From Vaginella massiliensis (GTDB taxonomy: Bacteria > Bacteroidota > Bacteroidia > Flavobacteriales > Weeksellaceae): a stretch of 64,000 bases of DNA. Below are positions 44,710 through 54,204 of this stretch, piece by piece; positions within the stretch are counted from its first letter, which is position 1; every line of letters begins with the position of its first letter. The stretch covers positions 167,616 through 231,615 of the forward strand of contig NZ_LT593745.1 of the NCBI RefSeq assembly GCF_900089075.1, in the 5' to 3' direction. Made by a program: the position numbers and the translations under genes. The notes below the pieces were generated by a model, which made no database searches, was not told where the DNA came from, and saw only the letters and a list, made by a program, of their open reading frames with translations.

Positions 44710-45309
44710 ATGAAAAAACCATTTTTAATCATCGCAATAACTGCCAGCTTTTCAACCGCTTGGTCGCAAGTAAACTCGTCGAACTTGACATACCCAAACC
44801 AAAACGAACCGCAAAAAAACGAAAGCAATCTAGAACGCACCACAAAACCTGATCACAATCGGCTCGATATGCAGCGTTGGCGTTTTGGTGGCGGACTCGG
44901 ATTGGGATTTGGAAATAATGGATATTTTGCTGTCGGCATTATCCCAAGTGTTGGGTATATAATTTCGGAGCAGTTCGAAGGCGGACTTATCCTTGGATAC
45001 ACCTACTCGAAAGATGATTATGTGAAACAAAATACATTCAATGTTGGGCCATACGTCAATTATTTTCCGATATCCAGTTTATTCTTGCGTGCCAATTATA
45101 TGTATTACACGGGAAAAGTAACTTTCGACAACGCTAATTCATACAACTACAACTTCGACGAATCGGCGCTGTGGCTTGGTGGAGGTTATCAATCTAGCGG
45201 TGCTGTTCGTTTTCAAATAGGGATGATGTACAACGTATTGTACGACAAAAAGAGTAGCCGATTTGCTACGCCATGGCAACCGATTGTAGGCGTTAGTTTT
45301 GGTTTTTAA
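44710..45309 (+). CDS. Outer-membrane beta-barrel protein of unknown function
   Basis: A 199-residue protein with a signal peptide (MKKPFLIIAITASFSTAWSQ), a polar linker rich in Asn/Glu, and a barrel-like part (WRFGGGLGLGFGNNGYFAVGIIPSVGYI, FEGGLILGYTYSKDDY, LFLRANYMYYTGKV, ALWLGGGYQSSGAVRFQIGMMYNVLYD) ending IVGVSFGF with a C-terminal Phe. Resembles the OmpW/porin-like small barrels only generally. Monocistronic. Confidence 0.72.
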   Translation: MKKPFLIIAITASFSTAWSQVNSSNLTYPNQNEPQKNESNLERTTKPDHNRLDMQRWRFGGGLGLGFGNNGYFAVGIIPSVGYIISEQFEGGLILGYTYSKDDYVKQNTFNVGPYVNYFPISSLFLRANYMYYTGKVTFDNANSYNYNFDESALWLGGGYQSSGAVRFQIGMMYNVLYDKKSSRFATPWQPIVGVSFGF

Positions 45310-45350
45310 AATCGGAAGAACAAAATCTGATAAAAAAACGCTGCCTGCTT

Positions 45351-45426
45351 GTTGATGAAAGATTTGCTCGAGTAATCTTTGTAACGAGCCAGCTCTTTTT
45401 ATTCATTAATAAAAAGATTCATCAAC
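45351..45426. repeat. Multi-branched inverted-repeat element between convergent genes
   Basis: The outer arms GTTGATGAA (45351-45359) and TTCATCAAC (45418-45426) are perfectly complementary. Inside, CTTTTTATT (45395-45403) pairs with AATAAAAAG (45408-45416), loop CATT, and AAGATT can pair with AATCTT (45374-45379). It may act as a bidirectional terminator or be a small mobile-element remnant. Confidence 0.55.
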
Positions 45427-45436
45427 CCGAAATTTC

Positions 45437-46699
45437 TTATTCTTTTTCGTCGTCGTTGTTTACCGATTCATCGGGCTCTCTGTTATGTGATTGATCAAAT
45501 TCTTCGTGATTCTGATCTTCTGATTGCAATTCACGAGACAAATCTTCATCTTTCGGTTTGAGCTTGTTTTTGTACAAGTTATAATATTTTTCGAACATCG
45601 GCGTCGGTGCATTGTCTTCACCCAATAAGAATCCATACGGTTTGAGGTCTGGCACGGCATCAAAAACAATTTTTACGATAGCCAAAATCGGAATTGCTAA
45701 AAACATTCCTGCAATTCCCCAGAAACTCTCGGCAATGATAATTCCGAACAAAACCACAAAAGAGTTGAGTGAGACTTTGGACCCTATCACTTTTGGCGTG
45801 ATGATATTTCCGTCTATAGAATTGATCCCGATTACCGATACAACGACCCAAAGCGCTTCGGTGAGTCCACTCGTGGCCAAGGTGACAGAGGCTGCGAGAA
45901 CGGTTGCGGAGAAAATACCCAAATATGGGATGAGATTCAAAATACCGCAAAGGGCAGCAAAGAAAAATGCATATTTGATTCCGATAATCGAAAATATGGT
46001 GAACAATGAAAGGGTGATGAAAAGGATTTGTATGCCCAAGCCAATAATGTAATGTTTCATGATCGATTGTATCGAATTCAACACATCTCGAACTTGTCTT
46101 TGATCATTTGGCGGAAAACACCATACAACAAATTTCACCAAATGACTTCGATAAAGCAAGAAGAAAAAGATACAAAGAAAGACAAAAGTTGCGCCAGTAA
46201 TGACAGTTGAAACCGAAACCAAAACACCTCCAACCACACTGGATCCTTTTTGTATTGTTTTCTCGGTATTGTTTCGCAAATATTGTAATTGTTCTTTTTC
46301 TGAAACATTAAATTTTTCTGAAACAAAAACTTGAGCTTTATGAACCAAGTCGATCACCTGCTCTTTTATCTCTGGGAAATCGTCTCTGAATTGCACGATT
46401 TGCGTTCCTAATAAATATAAAACACTCAGAATTGCCAAGACGAATAGAATTGGCGAAATCAGCGAAGATAAAACTCTTGGGAATCTCAATTTTCTTTCAA
46501 AAAAATTGGCAACTGGCAACAGCAACATCGAAAGAAGAAATCCTATTACCATCGGTACGATGATCGATTTCCCGATAATGGCAATGTAAAAAATAATGAC
46601 TAAACTAACCAAAACACAGGTTAGCCTGACCACAAATGGCAATCCTTTTTTCTTTTTTCTGATTGGTTCTTGCTCTTTTGCTTCTATTCTATTATCCAT
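45437..46699 (-). CDS. AI-2E family transporter
   Basis: A 420-residue membrane protein with about eight helices, from the AI-2E/PerM permease family (LRFPRVLSSLISPILFVLA, YIIGLGIQILFITL, LIPYLGIFSATVLAA, SFWGIAGMFLAIPILAIVKIVFD). The acidic tail (DEDLSRELQSEDQNHEEFD) is charged. ATG 46699 is preferred to 46771, which adds a non-conserved 24 residues. The substrate is unknown; the family name does not prove AI-2 export. Confidence 0.85.
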   Translation of the reverse strand: MDNRIEAKEQEPIRKKKKGLPFVVRLTCVLVSLVIIFYIAIIGKSIIVPMVIGFLLSMLLLPVANFFERKLRFPRVLSSLISPILFVLAILSVLYLLGTQIVQFRDDFPEIKEQVIDLVHKAQVFVSEKFNVSEKEQLQYLRNNTEKTIQKGSSVVGGVLVSVSTVITGATFVFLCIFFFLLYRSHLVKFVVWCFPPNDQRQVRDVLNSIQSIMKHYIIGLGIQILFITLSLFTIFSIIGIKYAFFFAALCGILNLIPYLGIFSATVLAASVTLATSGLTEALWVVVSVIGINSIDGNIITPKVIGSKVSLNSFVVLFGIIIAESFWGIAGMFLAIPILAIVKIVFDAVPDLKPYGFLLGEDNAPTPMFEKYYNLYKNKLKPKDEDLSRELQSEDQNHEEFDQSHNREPDESVNNDDEKE

Positions 46700-46982
46700 A
46701 ATAAAATATTGTTGGACTGGATATTGTACGATAAAAATGGTTTTTTGGGCTGAAAAAAGCTCACGATGCAAATTAATCTAAATTTTCGAAATCGATGGTA
46801 GAATTTTCATCATTTTTATCGACTAATAGACCTGATGATTTTCATTTTGATAATCGGAGAAGCGTTCGCTGAAACTCGTGGTACGAAAAATGTAATGCTT
46901 TGCAGGCTTGTCGTTTTACGGACCGTGAAAATGTTGAGAGCAGACACAAAAAAAAACTCTCATGGTATGAAAGCTTTTTTGA

Positions 46983-47651
46983 TTATTTTTTCTTTTCGAA
47001 CATCAAATCTTTTACTTTTTCTTTGTCCTCTTTCTCTTTCGTCAAATCGAACATGGTACCAAAAACTTTATCCCAAAATGTATTGGACACCCCAAATCCC
47101 AACTCTTGATTTTTGTAATGATGCAAATGGTGATTTCGCCACAATGGTTTCATGAATTTGAATGGGGGAGCCATTGCATGTATGGCGTAATGCATAGAAG
47201 CATACATCAGCCAACCCAAAATAAAGCCTGGGTAAAAAGCGAATGCATATTGCCCCAATATAAGATATTGTATTCCAAATAAAGCTGCTGCAATGATCAG
47301 ACTGGGTACGGGAGGCATAAAAAGCCTTTGCTTATCGCGCGGATAGTGATGATGATTACCGTGCATGATGTACGCAAATCGTTGCAATTTTGGGTTCTCG
47401 CTGATGAGATGAAAGACAAAGCGATGAGCCAAATACTCGAAGAAAGTCCAAAAAACGATTGCTCCTATAGAGATAAGCAACATTTTACCAAAACTCATGG
47501 TGTAATGAGTGTAGCCGTAGTAAAAACAGTACAACAAGATGGGCAAATGAATTCCCCAACTCAACTGCGGACTACCTTTTGTAAGTGCTTCGAGAAATTT
47601 ATTCTCGAACAGTTGTGCTTGTCCTTTATTATTAATTTTCTCAAACTCCAT
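46983..47651 (-). CDS. Fatty acid hydroxylase / sterol desaturase family protein
   Basis: A 222-residue membrane di-iron enzyme. His clusters are visible: HRFVFH, HGNHHHYP, HYAIHA and RNHHLHHYKN. The size and motif fit the fatty acid 2-hydroxylase/beta-carotene hydroxylase superfamily. The substrate could be a sphingolipid or fatty acid; sphingolipids occur in Bacteroidota. The 283 bases upstream (46700-46982, beyond the AI-2E start) hold no gene I can support. Confidence 0.85.
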   Translation of the reverse strand: MEFEKINNKGQAQLFENKFLEALTKGSPQLSWGIHLPILLYCFYYGYTHYTMSFGKMLLISIGAIVFWTFFEYLAHRFVFHLISENPKLQRFAYIMHGNHHHYPRDKQRLFMPPVPSLIIAAALFGIQYLILGQYAFAFYPGFILGWLMYASMHYAIHAMAPPFKFMKPLWRNHHLHHYKNQELGFGVSNTFWDKVFGTMFDLTKEKEDKEKVKDLMFEKKK

Positions 47652-47725
47652 ATAAAAGTTTTTTAGCCTCTAACGAAAATATGGTTTTTCGAAAACTAGA
47701 CCGATTTATTATTTTATGCTAATAA

Positions 47726-47753
47726 GAGCCGAAAATCTCACAACTTTCGGCTC
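47726..47753 (-). terminator. Hairpin downstream of gltA
   Basis: GAGCCGAAA (47726-47734) pairs exactly with TTTCGGCTC (47745-47753). On minus it is followed by CTTATTAGC rather than a T-run, so it is either a weak terminator or an mRNA 3' stabiliser for gltA. Confidence 0.55.
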
Positions 47754-47777
47754 AATTTGTTTTTATTATCTTTTTTA

Positions 47778-49061
47778 TTATCTTTTAGAAATCTCTACAT
47801 AATCGCGTGCTGGCGAACCAGTGTAAAGCTGTCTTGGACGCCCAATTGGTTGATTGGTTTCTCGCATCTCCATCCATTGTGCTATCCAACCTGGTAGACG
47901 ACCTACAGCAAACATTACAGTAAACATTTCTGTAGGAATATCCAATGCTTTGTAGATAATTCCAGAATAGAAATCTACGTTTGGATACAAGTTTCTAGAT
48001 TTGAAGTAATCGTCTTCTAAAGCTGCTCGCTCCAATTTTTTTGCAATATCCAATATCGGGTCGTTGATTCCTAATTGTTCTAATACATTGTCGCATGCAA
48101 CCTTGATGATTTTGGCACGCGGGTCGAAATTTTTGTAAACTCGATGCCCGAATCCCATCAATCGGAAAGGATCGTTCTTGTCTTTTGCTTTTTCTAAATA
48201 TTTCTCAACGTTGCCACCATCTGCCTGAATTGCATCTAACATTTCTAATACGGCTTGGTTTGCTCCACCATGTAGTGGCCCCCAAAGCGCCGAAATACCA
48301 GCCGAGATCGAAGCAAATAAGCCTGCATGCGAAGAACCCACTAGACGTACTGTTGAAGTCGAACAGTTTTGCTCATGGTCTGCGTGTAAAATCAACAACT
48401 TGTCTAAAGCATCGATAATCACCGGATTCAATTCTAAATCTTTTCCTGGTTTTTTGAACAACAGGTGATAGAAATTTTCTACATAGCCCAACTCGTCGTT
48501 CGAGTAGTTGATCGGTAAACCTTTAGATTTACGCTGTGTCCAAGATGCCAACACTGGAAATTTACCCAATAGGGTTACTGCAGCTTTGTACATATCGTCT
48601 GGCGAATGTACGTTGACACATTTTGGATTGAAGGCTGATAAAGCCGATGTTAGCGATGACAACATTCCCATCGGATGCGCAGAACTTGGGAAAGCATCTA
48701 AGATTTTCACCAAGTCTTCTGTCACATAGTTGTACTCTGCGATGTCTTTATTGAACTGATCCAACTCTGCTTGTGTTGGCAATTCTCCTTTCAACAATAG
48801 ATACATTACCTCCACGAACGATGATTTTTCGGCAATCTGTTCGATAGGATAACCTCTATACAATAATTTTCCTTCTTCTCCGTCTAAGAAAGTGATTTTA
48901 CTCTCACAAGCGCCCGTGTTTTTGTATCCTGGATCGAAAGTGATAAGCCCGGTTTTATCTCTCAATTTCGAGATATCTACCGCGTTTTCATTCATTGTTC
49001 CCTTATAAACGGCTAATTCTAACTCTTCGTTGTTATAATTTAGTATAACTTTATCTGACAT
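47778..49061 (-). CDS. gltA: Citrate synthase
   Basis: A 427-residue hexameric-type citrate synthase, first step of the TCA cycle. Catalytic region motifs are LHADHEQNCSTSTVRLVGSSHAGLFASISAGISALWGPLHGGANQ and RLMGFGHRVYKNFDPRA, with Asp in VDFYSGI. Length usual. It follows eno on the same strand by 90 bases. Confidence 0.97.
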   Translation of the reverse strand: MSDKVILNYNNEELELAVYKGTMNENAVDISKLRDKTGLITFDPGYKNTGACESKITFLDGEEGKLLYRGYPIEQIAEKSSFVEVMYLLLKGELPTQAELDQFNKDIAEYNYVTEDLVKILDAFPSSAHPMGMLSSLTSALSAFNPKCVNVHSPDDMYKAAVTLLGKFPVLASWTQRKSKGLPINYSNDELGYVENFYHLLFKKPGKDLELNPVIIDALDKLLILHADHEQNCSTSTVRLVGSSHAGLFASISAGISALWGPLHGGANQAVLEMLDAIQADGGNVEKYLEKAKDKNDPFRLMGFGHRVYKNFDPRAKIIKVACDNVLEQLGINDPILDIAKKLERAALEDDYFKSRNLYPNVDFYSGIIYKALDIPTEMFTVMFAVGRLPGWIAQWMEMRETNQPIGRPRQLYTGSPARDYVEISKR

Positions 49062-49151
49062 TTTACTTTAAACTTTTGAAAGCGTAATATACAACAATTT
49101 TTATTTTTTCGAGACAAAAACCTTACATGAAATTAATCATTTACGGCAGAT

Positions 49152-50447
<1,296 letters not shown>

Positions 50448-50492
50448 TTAATAATTTAATATTTAATGATTCGTGTTCTTTTAATTTATTTT

Positions 50493-50524
50493 CAAAATTA
50501 ATCCAATTGTGTTGTACGCACAAA
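50493..50524 (-). promoter_or_regulatory. Promoter of eno
   Basis: On minus: TTTG (50521-50524), 20-base spacer, TAATTTTG (50493-50500), both perfect. Leader about 45 bases. Confidence 0.7.
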
Positions 50525-50574
50525 TGATTTGATTAGAATTTATCTCTTAAAATCGTTTATCAATTTCCAGAAAA

Positions 50575-51018
50575 TCATCGCTCGATAACCAACGTGTTAT
50601 TCCCTTGATATACTGCACGATACATTGTTGGCGGTCTGTTTGCAATTTTGATGGGTTCACCTGTGAATAAGTTCCATTCAGCTTCGTCTTGCGGGCAATA
50701 CAGTTTTATATCGTCTACCACCACTAAGGTAGAATTTTCTCTTGGGCACATATGCGGCGCATTGCGGTCGTAAACCATAAACCTATTTGCTCCTGTGTTG
50801 ATCACCACAAGCCCTCGCGTGCCAGCGCCTTCGCCGTCAACATACACCCAACCGCCAGGATTTTGTAGCGGACTGTACAAAGGTAAATTCAGGTTGAGCA
50901 CTTTGCTGATGATGGTATGAGGCACACAATTGTTCTCGGTATTGTTTTCGCAACTGCTCAAGGTCGACAAAAATCCGACCGAAACTGCGAAGATTAAAAA
51001 TATAATATATTTTCTCAT
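50575..51018 (-). CDS. Rieske-fold-like lipoprotein with incomplete cluster ligands
   Basis: A 147-residue predicted lipoprotein (signal to LSSCE, Cys at 23). The arrangement LVVINTGANRFMVYDRNAPHMCPRE ... LYCPQDEAEWNLFTGEPI ... MYRAVYQGNNTLVI follows the Rieske ferredoxin fold, with Cys at both cluster loops. The usual CxH and CxxH pairs are not complete (PHMCP and YCPQDEAEW), so a [2Fe-2S] cluster is doubtful. Known as a hypothetical protein in Flavobacteriia. It shares a palindromic promoter region with greA. Confidence 0.65.
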   Translation of the reverse strand: MRKYIIFLIFAVSVGFLSTLSSCENNTENNCVPHTIISKVLNLNLPLYSPLQNPGGWVYVDGEGAGTRGLVVINTGANRFMVYDRNAPHMCPRENSTLVVVDDIKLYCPQDEAEWNLFTGEPIKIANRPPTMYRAVYQGNNTLVIER

Positions 51019-51043
51019 TTACTGCTTTGATTTAAATTTTTAT

Positions 51044-51061
51044 TATCTTTGTGCAAAGATA
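51044..51061. promoter_or_regulatory. Overlapping opposed -7 elements forming a palindrome
   Basis: TATCTTTG on plus (51044-51051) and TATCTTTG on minus (51054-51061) face each other with TG between. The plus box points to greA (ATG 51147) and the minus box to the Rieske-like gene (ATG 51018). A TTTG on plus at 51026-51029 is only 14 bases away. The two promoters would exclude each other. Confidence 0.55.
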
Positions 51062-51146
51062 TAGTCCTGCGCATTCTGAAAAGATATTGTGTAGGATTTT
51101 CTTTTTATTTTTTTATAAACACATCAAAAATTAGAAAATTACAATT

Positions 51147-51626
51147 ATGACAAATATACAATATGTAACGAAAGAAGGTTTGGAAAAATTGCGTGCCGAG
51201 TTACACGAGTTAGAAACCATAGAAAGACCAAAAATTTCGCAGCAAATTGCAGATGCTCGAGACAAAGGTGATTTGTCTGAAAATGCCGAATACGATGCAG
51301 CAAAAGAAGCACAAGGCTTATTGGAAATGCGCATTTCTAAGTTGAAAGATTCTATCGCCAATTCGCGCATCATCGACGAGTCGAAACTCGATTCTTCTAA
51401 AGTATCGATTTTGTCTAAAGTAAAAATAAAGAATACTGCCAACGGACAAGAGATGACCTATACCTTGGTGCCAGAAACAGAAGCAGATTTGAAGTTGGCT
51501 CGCATCTCTGTAAACACCCCAATTGCAAAAGGTTTGCTCGGGAAATCGGTAGGCGAATTGGCAGAAATCGCTTTACCAAACGGTGCTGTGATGAACTTTG
51601 AGATTCTGGAAATTACGTTGATCTAA
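51147..51626 (+). CDS. greA: Transcription elongation factor GreA
   Basis: A 159-residue factor that rescues backtracked RNA polymerase. N-terminal coiled coil (KLRAELHELETIERPKISQQIADARDKGDLSENAEYDAA) with the acidic tip residues in GDLSENAEYDA, and C-terminal FKBP-like domain (PETEADLKLARISVNTPIAKGLLGKSVGE). Followed by the HIT protein gene after 12 bases. Confidence 0.96.
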   Translation: MTNIQYVTKEGLEKLRAELHELETIERPKISQQIADARDKGDLSENAEYDAAKEAQGLLEMRISKLKDSIANSRIIDESKLDSSKVSILSKVKIKNTANGQEMTYTLVPETEADLKLARISVNTPIAKGLLGKSVGELAEIALPNGAVMNFEILEITLI

Positions 51627-51638
51627 AAACAAAAAACA

Positions 51639-52034
51639 ATGGCTAGTATTTTCACCAAAATCATCAACAACGAAATTCCGGCATATCGCATTGCCGAAAA
51701 CGAGCACTACATTGCAATTCTCGACGCATTCCCATTGGTAAAAGGACATGTTTTGGTCATCCCGAAAAAAGAAGTAGATAAAATCTTCGACCTCGACAAA
51801 GAAACTTATTTGGGTCTAATGGAATTTGCTTACGAAATTGCGCCAGCGATAGAAAAAGCCGTTTCGTGCAAACGTATTGGCGTATCGGTAATTGGCTTAG
51901 AGGTTCCACATGTACACGTGCATTTGGTTCCGCTCAACACCATGGACGACATCAATTTCACCAATCCAAAAATTCAAATTTCGGGTGAAGAAATGCAAGA
52001 AATAGCCGACAAAATAAAATCATATTTAGGATAA
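51639..52034 (+). CDS. HIT family protein (nucleotide hydrolase or transferase)
   Basis: A 131-residue histidine-triad protein. The triad is HVHVHLVP (about residues 91-98); the N-terminus SIFTKIINNEIPAYRIAENEHYIAILDAFPLVKGHVLVIPK is typical of the HINT/FHIT-like hydrolases acting on purine mononucleotide derivatives. It lies between greA and a TPR membrane protein, all closely spaced. Confidence 0.93.
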   Translation: MASIFTKIINNEIPAYRIAENEHYIAILDAFPLVKGHVLVIPKKEVDKIFDLDKETYLGLMEFAYEIAPAIEKAVSCKRIGVSVIGLEVPHVHVHLVPLNTMDDINFTNPKIQISGEEMQEIADKIKSYLG

Positions 52035-52037
52035 CTT

Positions 52038-52607
52038 ATGAACAAATACATCAAACTGCTGATTGCAGCCCTACTGATTGGATTAGGAATTTATTTGATT
52101 AGCGATCGCGAAGTTGGTTGGGGATTCGTTGTGATTCTTCTCGCTGCAATTCCGATCACGCTATTTTTCAGAAACGAATACATCTTGTTGGCTTTTTGGT
52201 ATTTACGCAAACAAGAAATGTCCAAAGCTATCCAGTGGTTGAATAAAATTAGTAATCCAGAAGGTCAATTGATTCGCAAACAAATGGGCTACTTCAACTA
52301 TCTGAAAGGAGTAACACTTGCCGAAGAAAATATACAAGAATCTGAAAAGCATATGAAAGCTGCTTTGGATTATGGATTGAGCTTCAAACACGACCGAGCA
52401 ATGGCAAATCTAAGCCTAGCAGGAGCTGCCATGGCAAAAGGTAGAAAAAAAGAGGCTGAAAATTATCTGAAAGAAGCCAAAAAATTAGACGATAAAGGAA
52501 TGTTTGCCGATCATATCAAGATGATGCAAGGTCAACTCAAGAAATTCAATTTCAATCCTGGTCAATTGCAAAATCCAAACATGCGCCATCGCGGAAGAAA
52601 ATTCTAA
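52038..52607 (+). CDS. Membrane-anchored TPR-like protein
   Basis: A 189-residue protein with two hydrophobic segments (about 5-22 and 27-42, then YILLAFWYL) followed by helical repeats (EMSKAIQWLNKI, YFNYLKGVTLAEENIQESEKHMKAALDYG, AMANLSLAGAAMAKGRKKEAENYLKEAKKLDD) like TPR units. A binding role is inferred. Basic C-terminus. Its stop overlaps the next ATG by one base (TAATG). Confidence 0.72.
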   Translation: MNKYIKLLIAALLIGLGIYLISDREVGWGFVVILLAAIPITLFFRNEYILLAFWYLRKQEMSKAIQWLNKISNPEGQLIRKQMGYFNYLKGVTLAEENIQESEKHMKAALDYGLSFKHDRAMANLSLAGAAMAKGRKKEAENYLKEAKKLDDKGMFADHIKMMQGQLKKFNFNPGQLQNPNMRHRGRKF

Positions 52608-52981
52608 TGATCAGAAAAGAAAACATATCAAACGATGCGTTGAAATGGAAACGTATAGAAGTTTTCTTTGAAGAAAATTTCACCAATGGCGAAACGCCAG
52701 ATTTGGACACCATCCTTTTCCTGATTGGCGTACAAGAATTGGGACAAGGAAAAAAGCGATTCAAAAAAGACGACAAACTCAACCTTTTGCATATTGCCGT
52801 TTGTCGAGTTTTAGAACCTTTTGGCTACTACCGATTTGATGGATTAGATGCCGATGGCTGGCCACATTTCGAACTATTAGAGCCTTTGCCCGAACTGAAA
52901 ACTAACGAGCAAACGCTACTGATGAAACATGCTATCATACAATATTTTGAAGATCAAAACATCATCAACTTCGAGTCTTAA
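52607..52981 (+). CDS. Conserved protein of unknown function
   Basis: A 124-residue soluble protein with a predominantly helical, acidic composition (NFTNGETPDLDTILFLIGVQELG, KLNLLHIAVCRVLEPFGYYRFDGLDADGWPHFELLE). It is recognised as a Bacteroidota family without assigned function that recurs near greA/HIT genes. It overlaps the TPR gene by one base and, tail to tail, the NUDIX gene by four bases. Confidence 0.68.
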   Translation: MIRKENISNDALKWKRIEVFFEENFTNGETPDLDTILFLIGVQELGQGKKRFKKDDKLNLLHIAVCRVLEPFGYYRFDGLDADGWPHFELLEPLPELKTNEQTLLMKHAIIQYFEDQNIINFES

Positions 52982-53409
52982 CGATTCGGAGTTTTTTGTT
53001 CTTTGTATCGTTCGATTGCAATTTTATCTGCTGCTAAAGTAAAATTGTTTGCATCCAAATCTGCCAACTTTGTCCAAATTAAAGCTTCGATATCCGAATC
53101 TAAAACCCTGAGTTTTGCCAACTCGGCAGTAGGAATGCGCGCAGTATAATAGATGAGGACAATCTGCTCTTGCGCATCGAAGGCACTTTGCATAAAGAAA
53201 TCTTGCGTGTATAAATGGTCTAAAATTTCGACCTCTACATTGAGTTCCTCTCTAAATTCACGCTGCAAACATTCGCGCGTGCCTTCGCCAAACTCCAAAC
53301 CACCACCCGGAAATTTATAAATCAATTTCCCCTGAAATGGCTCATGAATCACCAATACTTTATCTTCATGCTCCAAAAATGCATAAACGCGAATATTAAA
53401 TGGTTTCAT
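52978..53409 (-). CDS. NUDIX hydrolase
   Basis: A 143-residue hydrolase of nucleoside-diphosphate-X compounds. The Nudix box is GGGLEFGEGTRECLQREFREELNVE, matching Gx5Ex7REUxEExGU with one variation at the last Gly. Substrate not predictable. It follows mnmD by 12 bases in an operon and overlaps the convergent neighbour by 4 bases. Confidence 0.88.
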   Translation of the reverse strand: MKPFNIRVYAFLEHEDKVLVIHEPFQGKLIYKFPGGGLEFGEGTRECLQREFREELNVEVEILDHLYTQDFFMQSAFDAQEQIVLIYYTARIPTAELAKLRVLDSDIEALIWTKLADLDANNFTLAADKIAIERYKEQKTPNR

Positions 53410-53421
53410 TTTTCGTCAAAT

Positions 53422-54123
53422 TTATTTCTCATTATAGGCGATCATCATTTCTCGCTTCCCAGGTGGTCCGGGACGTTTTTCGACCTTGAGTCCTAAGTTG
53501 GTCAGATGACGTTTCAGACTTCCTTTTGCCGCATAGGTTGTAAACCAGCCGTCGTCTGCCATTTTTTCTACCACCAACTGTAGCAAATCCTTTTCCCATA
53601 ATTCGGGTTGCGCATGCGCACCAAAAGCATCGAAATACACCAAATCGAAAGCGGATTCGCCTATCGTATTCAAATCAAAAAAATCTTTATTCACTTTACA
53701 AATGCTGAACGAGGGCGTTATTTCGGTCCACTTTTCCCATTCGGCTTCGAACATTTTCCGATTGATCGCTTCCACCTCCTTCTGCTCTACCTCCAAAGCT
53801 TTGCTCACCGAATCTGCATAATGCAACAACTCGAACTCTTCGCTGTTTATAGGATATTTTTCGACCCCAAGATACTCAATCTTCAAATTATTTTTTTTGG
53901 AAAATAAGGCCGTGATTAGTGCATTGAGTCCTGTACCCAAACCCATTTCTAGAATTCTAATTTTATGTTTTGTAGAAGCAACTTCGTCCAATCCGTTTTT
54001 TATAAAAACATAAACCGCTTCGTTTACCGCTCCATGTACAGAATGGTAGCTCTCTTTCAGTTCCTCTATGCGCAAGGTTTTAGAACCATCTTTGGTTGAG
54101 ATGATTTTACGATTCAAGACCAT
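53422..54123 (-). CDS. mnmD: tRNA (mnm5s2U34) methyltransferase MnmD
   Basis: A 233-residue SAM-dependent methyltransferase corresponding to the MnmC2 domain without the FAD domain. Motifs: ILEMGLGTGLNALITAL (SAM site), LVYFDAFGAHAQPELWEKDLL and the C-terminal LKVEKRPGPPGKREMMIA. It methylates the 5-aminomethyl group of U34, in the same pathway as MnmA at 7.2 kb. It heads an operon with the NUDIX gene. Confidence 0.9.
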   Translation of the reverse strand: MVLNRKIISTKDGSKTLRIEELKESYHSVHGAVNEAVYVFIKNGLDEVASTKHKIRILEMGLGTGLNALITALFSKKNNLKIEYLGVEKYPINSEEFELLHYADSVSKALEVEQKEVEAINRKMFEAEWEKWTEITPSFSICKVNKDFFDLNTIGESAFDLVYFDAFGAHAQPELWEKDLLQLVVEKMADDGWFTTYAAKGSLKRHLTNLGLKVEKRPGPPGKREMMIAYNEK

Positions 54124-54172
54124 GGTTATTATTTTTACAAATCAGCATAGGAAATATTCGACAAATTAAACG

Positions 54173-54180
54173 TATATTTG
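54173..54180 (+). promoter_or_regulatory. -7 element of ilvE
   Basis: TATATTTG, perfect, 24 bases before ATG 54205. It shows that the TTG at 54178 is not the start codon. Confidence 0.62.
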
Positions 54181-54204
54181 GAAGGCAACAAACAAAAAAT
54201 AATT

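Noticed and set aside
46835..47155. 106-codon open frame on plus between the AI-2E gene and the hydroxylase
   Set aside because: It overlaps the 3' part of the hydroxylase on the other strand, has atypical composition and no initiation signal.
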